A stretch of DNA of 64,000 nt from CAMPKL01 sp963805925 (GTDB taxonomy: Bacteria; Acidobacteriota; Terriglobia; Bryobacterales; UBA6623), in contig CAWDWB010000009.1 in assembly GCA_963805925.1 (NCBI GenBank), forward strand, positions 124,001-188,000, in the 5' to 3' direction. Of this stretch, positions 59,199-64,000 are shown piece after piece (position 1 is the first letter of the stretch; each line of letters begins with the position of its first letter). Under the pieces are notes generated by a model. It searched no databases, had not been told where the DNA came from, and worked only from the letters and a program-made list of their open reading frames with translations. The position numbers were made by a program, and so were the translations under genes.

Positions 59199-61558
59199 GC
59201 GTCCTGCACAAGAAGCTGTTCCGCGAAGTCTGGGGAATGCGCGGCCAGGCGCTGGCCATCGCCATGGTCATCGCCAGCGGCGTCGCGACGTTCGTCATGT
59301 CGCTGAGCACGCTGCACTCGCTGCAGGACACGCAGGCGGCCTTCTACCGCGATTTCCGTTTTGCCGAGGTATTCGCCTCGTTGAAACGCGCTCCCGAAAT
59401 CGTTGCCGACCGGATTCGCGATATCCCCGGCGTGGATTACGTCCAAACCGGCGTCGTCGCAGGCGTGAATCTCGACGTCGAAGGCTACGACGATCCGGCG
59501 ACGGCATTGTTGGTTTCTGTTCGCGAAAACGGCGGATTACAACTCAACCAGATCTACCTGCGCGAAGGCCGTTACGTTGACCCCGCAAGAGACGATGAGG
59601 CCGTGGTCAGCGAGGCGTTCGCCGAAGCGCAAAACCTCAAGCCGGGCGATCACGTATCGGTGATCATCAATGGCCACAAGAAACGGCTGACGCTCGTCGG
59701 CCTGGCTTTGTCGCCCGAGTTCGTCAACCAGATCAAGCCCGGGGCGATCGTGCCGGACTTCAAGAGCTACGCCATTCTATGGATGGCTGAGAAGCCTCTA
59801 GCAACTGCCTATGACATGTACGGGGCGTTCAATAACGTGGCGCTCACGCTGACGCCTGGCGCCAATGCCGCCGACGTGATCGATCATCTCGATGCGATCC
59901 TCGCCCGCTACGGCGGCCGCGGCGCTTACGCGCGGGCGGATCAACTTTCCCACCGCTATTTATCGGAAGAGTTCCGCCAGTTGGAGTCCATGGCGACGGT
60001 CTACCCGACCATCTTTCTAGGAGTCGCCGCGTTCCTGCTCAATGTCGTCTTCAGCAGGCTATTTCAAACCGAGCGCGAACAGATTGCCACGCTCAAAGCG
60101 TTCGGCTATTCGAACTGGAGCATCGGCTTTCACTATCTGCAGTTTGTGGGAGTCATCGCTTCCGTCGGCATTGTGCTGGGAATCATTGGCGGCGGATTGC
60201 TGGGCAAGGGAATGAGTTCCATGTACATGGACTTCTACCGCTTCCCTTTCCTGCATTACTGGATCGGCCCCTCCGTCGTCGCCTCGGCCGCGCTAATCAG
60301 CCTGACAGCATCCGTTGGCGGCACGATCTTCGCGGTACGGCGCGCGGTCAGACAACCGCCCGCCGAAGCGATGCGTCCGGAAGCGCCGGCGCGGTATCGC
60401 CGTAGCTTCATCGATAGATCCATACTGGGGCGCGCCTTTTCCGAACCCGCGCGCATGATCGTCCGCAACATCCAGCGCAGGCCAATCAAGGCCCTCACGA
60501 CCTCGCTCGGCATCGCCGCCTCATTCGCGATCTTGGTGATGGGCCTTTTTTTCAGCGACTCAATCGAGTATATGTTGGACGTTCAATTCCGTCTGTCGGA
60601 GCGTGACGATATTTCCGTCTCATTCGTCGAGCCAACTTCGTACGACGCATTGCTCGACCTGCAACGGCTGCCGGGCGTCGACTACGCCGAAGGATATCGC
60701 GCCGTTCCTGTCCGCTTCCGTGTCGGCCACAGGACCTACCGCACGGCCATCCTGGGGATGCAACCGGGCGGAGATCTCTATAAGACGCTCGATTCCAACT
60801 TGCACGCCGTTGAGCCCCCGGAAGAAGGCCTCGTACTCACCGACTATCTAGCGGAACTACTGCATGTGAAGCCGGGCGAAGACGTGACCGTCGAAGTGCT
60901 GGAGGGCTCCCGCCCGATTCGCCAGACGCCGCTGGCGGGGACCGTAAATCAGTTCCTTGGCGTTTCCGGCTACATGCGGTTGGATGCCCTGAACCGCTTC
61001 ATGCGCGAGGGCCATGCGCTCTCCGGCGTCAGGCTAGCTGTCGACAGCAAGTACCAGCAAGGCGTGTATGACGCGATCAAGGAGATGCCCCGAGTGGCCG
61101 GCACCGAGATCAAACAGAAGGCCGTCCAGAGCCTGCGGGACACCATGGGCCAACAGATTCTGATCTTTGCCGGCATCACTACCTTGTTGGCCGCGACGAT
61201 CGCTTTTGGCGTGGTTTATAACAGCGCCCGCATCACGCTCTCCGAGCGCGCGCGCGAATTGGCTAGCCTCCGCGTGCTGGGCTTCACCAGGGGAGAGGCT
61301 GCATTCATCCTTTTGGGCGAATTGGCGATTCTCACCGTCCTGGCGATTCCACTCGGAATCGTCCTGTCCACGATGCTCTGTCAGTTCTTTATCCAAACTT
61401 GGCAGACGGATCTATTTCGGATTCCGCTGGTGTTGGAGCCTCGCACCTTCGCGTATGCGGCGCTGGTTGTACTGATTTGTTCGGTTGTATCGGGAATGAT
61501 CGTGCGCCGCCGCATCAACCATTTAGACTTGGTAGGAGTCCTGAAAACCAGGGAGTAG
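59195..61558 (+). CDS. FtsX/MacB-like ABC permease, double-module
   Basis: 787 residues. Two FtsX-type modules: an N-terminal helix (about 16-38), a periplasmic domain, three helices (about 265-385), a second helix (about 445-463), a second periplasmic domain and three more helices (about 655-780). Such 8-helix permeases act with a LolD-like ATPase to extract or pump lipophilic substrates. It differs from the ADOP permease at 28840. No substrate can be named. Confidence 0.9.
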   Translation: MSVLHKKLFREVWGMRGQALAIAMVIASGVATFVMSLSTLHSLQDTQAAFYRDFRFAEVFASLKRAPEIVADRIRDIPGVDYVQTGVVAGVNLDVEGYDDPATALLVSVRENGGLQLNQIYLREGRYVDPARDDEAVVSEAFAEAQNLKPGDHVSVIINGHKKRLTLVGLALSPEFVNQIKPGAIVPDFKSYAILWMAEKPLATAYDMYGAFNNVALTLTPGANAADVIDHLDAILARYGGRGAYARADQLSHRYLSEEFRQLESMATVYPTIFLGVAAFLLNVVFSRLFQTEREQIATLKAFGYSNWSIGFHYLQFVGVIASVGIVLGIIGGGLLGKGMSSMYMDFYRFPFLHYWIGPSVVASAALISLTASVGGTIFAVRRAVRQPPAEAMRPEAPARYRRSFIDRSILGRAFSEPARMIVRNIQRRPIKALTTSLGIAASFAILVMGLFFSDSIEYMLDVQFRLSERDDISVSFVEPTSYDALLDLQRLPGVDYAEGYRAVPVRFRVGHRTYRTAILGMQPGGDLYKTLDSNLHAVEPPEEGLVLTDYLAELLHVKPGEDVTVEVLEGSRPIRQTPLAGTVNQFLGVSGYMRLDALNRFMREGHALSGVRLAVDSKYQQGVYDAIKEMPRVAGTEIKQKAVQSLRDTMGQQILIFAGITTLLAATIAFGVVYNSARITLSERARELASLRVLGFTRGEAAFILLGELAILTVLAIPLGIVLSTMLCQFFIQTWQTDLFRIPLVLEPRTFAYAALVVLICSVVSGMIVRRRINHLDLVGVLKTRE

Positions 61559-61565
61559 CCGCACA

Positions 61566-62768
61566 GTGAAAACCCTGCGAAAAATCCTGTTGTACGCCTT
61601 GGTGATTGGGGCGATTGGAGCGGCATTCTATGTGAGCTTTGCGCCTAGGCCGACCTTGGTCGATTCGGCGACGGTAACCCGCGGGCCGCTGCAGGTCTCA
61701 ATCGTCGAAGAAGGCAAGACGCGCGTCGTCGACCGCTACATCGTGTCGGCGCCGACGGCGGGCTACGCGCGGCGGCTGCAGTTCAAAGTCGGCGATCAGG
61801 TCACAGCGGGACAAGTGCTGTTGCGGCTCGATCCGTTGGCTTCGAATGTGCTCGATCCGCGCAGCCGCGCTGAAGCCCAGGCGCGCGTCAGAGCAGCGGA
61901 GGCGGCGATCCAGCCGGCGTTGGATGAAGTACAAGCCGCTCGCGCTGATGTGCGCTACTGGGAAACCGAGCTGCCGCGCATCCGGGATGGCGTCGAAGCA
62001 GGCGTGACCGCCGCCCGAGACTTAACCCAGGCGGAATCCTCGCAGCGAACCGCTGAGGCTCGCCTAGACGCCGCAGAATCGCGCGTTACGGTGGCCCGCG
62101 CGGACCTGGAGACTGCCAAGGCGGCCCTATCGCACTCCGCGGCCGAAGGCACGACGCGGGGCGGCGAGAGCGTAGCCGTGCGGACGCCCACGGCAGGCCG
62201 CATCCTCAAGATCTACAACGAGAGCGAAGGAGTCGTGACCGCCTCGCAGCCGCTGGTCGAGATCGGCAACACCCAGGGTCTTGAGGTCGAGGTCGAGGTC
62301 CTTTCGTCCGACGCCGTGCAGATCCAACCGGGCATGAAGGTCCTGCTGGAGCGTTGGGGCGGCGAGAATCCGCTGGACGCTGTGGTGCGCCGGGTCGAGC
62401 CGGTGGCCTTCACCAAGATCTCCGCGCTGGGCGTTGAAGAGCAGCGCGTCTTGATCATCGTCGATATCACCTCTCCCCGCGATGCCTGGCAGAACCTTGG
62501 CGATCAATATCGCGTCGAAGCCCGCTTCATCACCTGGGAGGAACCGAACGTACTGCAGGCCCCTTCCAGCGCACTCTACCGCCACGAGGGCGGCTGGGCG
62601 GCCTTCCGCGCCGTAGACGGCGTCGCGCACGTCCAGCCGGTCCAGATCGGCCGCAGGGGCGGTTTTAGCGTGCAGATCCTCTCCGGACTAAACGAAGGCG
62701 ACCGCATCATCAACCACCCCAGCGACAGCATCGTCGAGGGCGGCTTGGTCGAACTACAGTCGCCTTAG
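61566..62768 (+). CDS. HlyD/RND-type periplasmic adaptor protein
   Basis: 400 residues from GTG, 7 bases after the permease. An N-terminal membrane anchor (about residues 8-26), barrel-sandwich halves ('VSAPTAGYARRLQFKVGDQV' and 'VRTPTAGRILKIYNESEGVV') flanking a long coiled-coil hairpin (about 95-200), then a beta-barrel domain. It would join the inner-membrane permease to an outer-membrane factor not encoded here. Its last 4 bases overlap the facing redoxin gene. Confidence 0.9.
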   Translation: MKTLRKILLYALVIGAIGAAFYVSFAPRPTLVDSATVTRGPLQVSIVEEGKTRVVDRYIVSAPTAGYARRLQFKVGDQVTAGQVLLRLDPLASNVLDPRSRAEAQARVRAAEAAIQPALDEVQAARADVRYWETELPRIRDGVEAGVTAARDLTQAESSQRTAEARLDAAESRVTVARADLETAKAALSHSAAEGTTRGGESVAVRTPTAGRILKIYNESEGVVTASQPLVEIGNTQGLEVEVEVLSSDAVQIQPGMKVLLERWGGENPLDAVVRRVEPVAFTKISALGVEEQRVLIIVDITSPRDAWQNLGDQYRVEARFITWEEPNVLQAPSSALYRHEGGWAAFRAVDGVAHVQPVQIGRRGGFSVQILSGLNEGDRIINHPSDSIVEGGLVELQSP

Positions 62769-63325
62769 CTGTCGCGCCACTTGATGTTGCAACCCACCGC
62801 CGGCGTCTGGTCGTCGGAAACGGTCTTTCCTGCGATCAGCGCGTCCATCGCCGCCCGCAGATCCTTTCCGTTCACCGGCACGTCGTTGCCTGGCCGTGCG
62901 CCGTCGAGTTGTCCTCGGTAGACGAGTTTGCGGTCCGCATCGTACAGGAAGAAGTCCGGCGTACAGGCCGCGTCGTAAGCTTTGGCCACGTCTTGGCTCT
63001 CGTCCTTGAGATACGGAAAGACGAAGCCCTGCTGCTCGGCCTGAGCCTTGAGATTGGCCAGGCTGTCACGGGGCGAGACGTCCTCGTCGTTTGAACAAAT
63101 GGCGACGATTCCGATACCGGAATCGCGATAGTCTTTGCCCAATTGAGCCAGTTCCGATTGAACGTGTACAACGAACGGACAGTGCCCGCAGATGAACATC
63201 ACCAGCACGCCCTTGTCGCCCGCGACGTCATCGAGAGAAACGGTTTTTCCTGTCACGATGTCGGGAAGAGAGAAAGTTGGGGCCTGCGTTCCAAGCGCAG
63301 GCATCGTCGAAGGTGTAAGCGCCAT
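62765..63325 (-). CDS. Thioredoxin-like peroxiredoxin-family (AhpC/TSA) protein
   Basis: 186 residues from the ATG at 63325 (residue 14 of the open frame, where similarity starts). Redoxin fold with 'APTFSLPDIVTGK', 'VLVMFICGHCPFVVHV' (CxxC, the 'thioredoxin family, CNHCPYV-type' group), 'KDESQDVAKAYDAACTPDFFLYD' in outline and a cis-Pro in 'CTPDFF'. No signal peptide is visible, so cytosolic. Although next to ccmC it is divergent and lacks an anchor, so it is not a convincing CcmG. Confidence 0.85.
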   Translation of the reverse strand: MALTPSTMPALGTQAPTFSLPDIVTGKTVSLDDVAGDKGVLVMFICGHCPFVVHVQSELAQLGKDYRDSGIGIVAICSNDEDVSPRDSLANLKAQAEQQGFVFPYLKDESQDVAKAYDAACTPDFFLYDADRKLVYRGQLDGARPGNDVPVNGKDLRAAMDALIAGKTVSDDQTPAVGCNIKWRDS

Positions 63326-63378
63326 GACATTCAGCTTAAAGCCACGGGGCTCAGATTGATACACTAAGTGACGTCGCG

Positions 63379-64000
63379 ATGAAGACCAGCGCCTACCAGA
63401 AACCAGCTGCTCCTCCCTGGCTCGTCGGCCTTGCTGGGACTCTGATGTTGATCACGTTCTATCTGATCTTTGTCTGGGTCCCGATGGAACGCACCATGGG
63501 CGTGGTGCAGCGAATCTTCTACCTCCACGTACCCTCGGCGTTTGTGGCATTTATCGCCTTTACCGTGGGCGGCATCGCCTCGATTCAATACCTGGCGACA
63601 CGCAAGAACAGATACGACGACCTGTCGGTGGCCGCCAACGAAGTCGGCTTGATGTTCGCGGTCGTGAACCTGTTGACCGGGATGCTCTGGGCGCGGCCGA
63701 TCTGGGGCGTTTACTGGGCCTGGGACGCCCGGCTGACGACCATGTTGTTACTGGCGCTGATCTACTTCGCCTATTTGATCCTGCGTCAGTCGGTCGTCGA
63801 GCCGACTCAACGCGCCGTGGTCTGCGCCGTAACGTCGATCTTCGGGATGGTCGATATTCCGATTGTTTACATGGCGAACCAATGGTGGCGAACGCAGCAC
63901 CCCGCCCCGGTACTCTCGGGAGAAGGCTCGATCGATCCGCGGATGCGCTTCGTTCTGTACTTTTCGACGTTTGCGTTCCTGAGCATCTTCTGGATTCTGG
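63379..64000 (+). CDS. ccmC: Haem delivery protein CcmC, N-terminal part
   Basis: The gene runs off the window end; 207 residues are seen. CcmC hands haem to CcmE. The WWD-type motif is 'PIWGVYWAWDARLTTMLLL' (residues about 112-130), and periplasmic His ligands are present ('FYLHVPSAF' and the later region). Six helices are expected and five to six are visible. It lies 8.6 kb away from ccmB, so the ccm genes are split into two sites. Confidence 0.92.
   Translation, partial: MKTSAYQKPAAPPWLVGLAGTLMLITFYLIFVWVPMERTMGVVQRIFYLHVPSAFVAFIAFTVGGIASIQYLATRKNRYDDLSVAANEVGLMFAVVNLLTGMLWARPIWGVYWAWDARLTTMLLLALIYFAYLILRQSVVEPTQRAVVCAVTSIFGMVDIPIVYMANQWWRTQHPAPVLSGEGSIDPRMRFVLYFSTFAFLSIFWIL

Noticed and set aside
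62765..63325. Redoxin considered as CcmG
   Set aside because: It is divergent from ccmC, has no signal or membrane anchor and belongs to the CNHCPYV-like redoxin group.
1..64000. tRNA, rRNA or riboswitch genes
   Set aside because: No cloverleaf, rRNA segment or recognisable riboswitch core was seen in the intergenic regions by eye; a covariance-model scan would be the decisive test.

Overview
The window looks like chromosomal DNA of a soil-type Acidobacteriota, probably close to Bryobacter/Solibacter. The reasons are a high-GC genome, an acidobacterial (ADOP-type) ABC permease, a DUF1587/1592/1588-DUF1552 pair with planctomycete-type haem domains, a DUF2911 protein, a 2-oxoacid:ferredoxin oxidoreductase, and many conserved secreted proteins. 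The lineage call is inference from gene content; there is no rRNA gene in the window.

Layout. 1-13.7 kb is mostly core metabolism: the end of lpxD, a GGDEF-EAL cyclic-di-GMP protein, pterin dehydratase, pyruvate kinase, an LTA-synthase-like phosphatase, korAB, then hisZ-hisG. 13.7-16 kb is an accessory patch built by a REP-associated tyrosine transposase (RAYT): one full-length copy between inverted 35-bp REPs, two miniature derivatives with the same internal deletion, a relic of a second hisG 3' end, and a PD-(D/E)XK nuclease-like gene. 16-21 kb holds greB, a frameshifted pentapeptide-repeat gene, yhhQ, trxA, and two inverted copies of a dispersed GGACAT-rich repeat. 21-28.8 kb has an acyltransferase with two tandem NIF3-like genes, mmsA, a large secreted protein and an iron-type dehydrogenase. 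In 28.8-33 kb two consecutive genes (ADOP permease and sulfatase) are broken by many single-base frame changes, which looks like either local sequence error or very recent decay. 34-43 kb carries DUF1592-DUF1552-ankyrin, then lexA, acpP-fabF and etfBA. 43-47 kb has an unusually large flagellin behind a candidate sigma-28 promoter and a CoA-transferase-like protein with a histone-H1-like tail and no catalytic Asp. 47-48.4 kb has a c-type cytochrome, a NUDIX hydrolase and a 35-residue membrane peptide.

49.1-54.8 kb is a tightly coupled cytochrome c maturation operon (ccmE-F-H-ccmI-like-unknown-A-B). Its CcmE has Cys in place of the haem-binding His. ccmC lies apart at the window end. 56.4-58.4 kb is a compact bacterial microcompartment locus: a class II aldolase with a probable encapsulation peptide, one hexamer shell protein and three pentamer vertex proteins. 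It is followed by a three-gene efflux-type ABC system.

The strongest candidates for new biology are the compact microcompartment locus, the tailed and apparently catalytically dead CoA-transferase homologue, the unknown protein inside the ccm operon, and the RAYT/REP patch that duplicated or replaced the end of hisG. No CRISPR array, tRNA, rRNA or prophage was seen.
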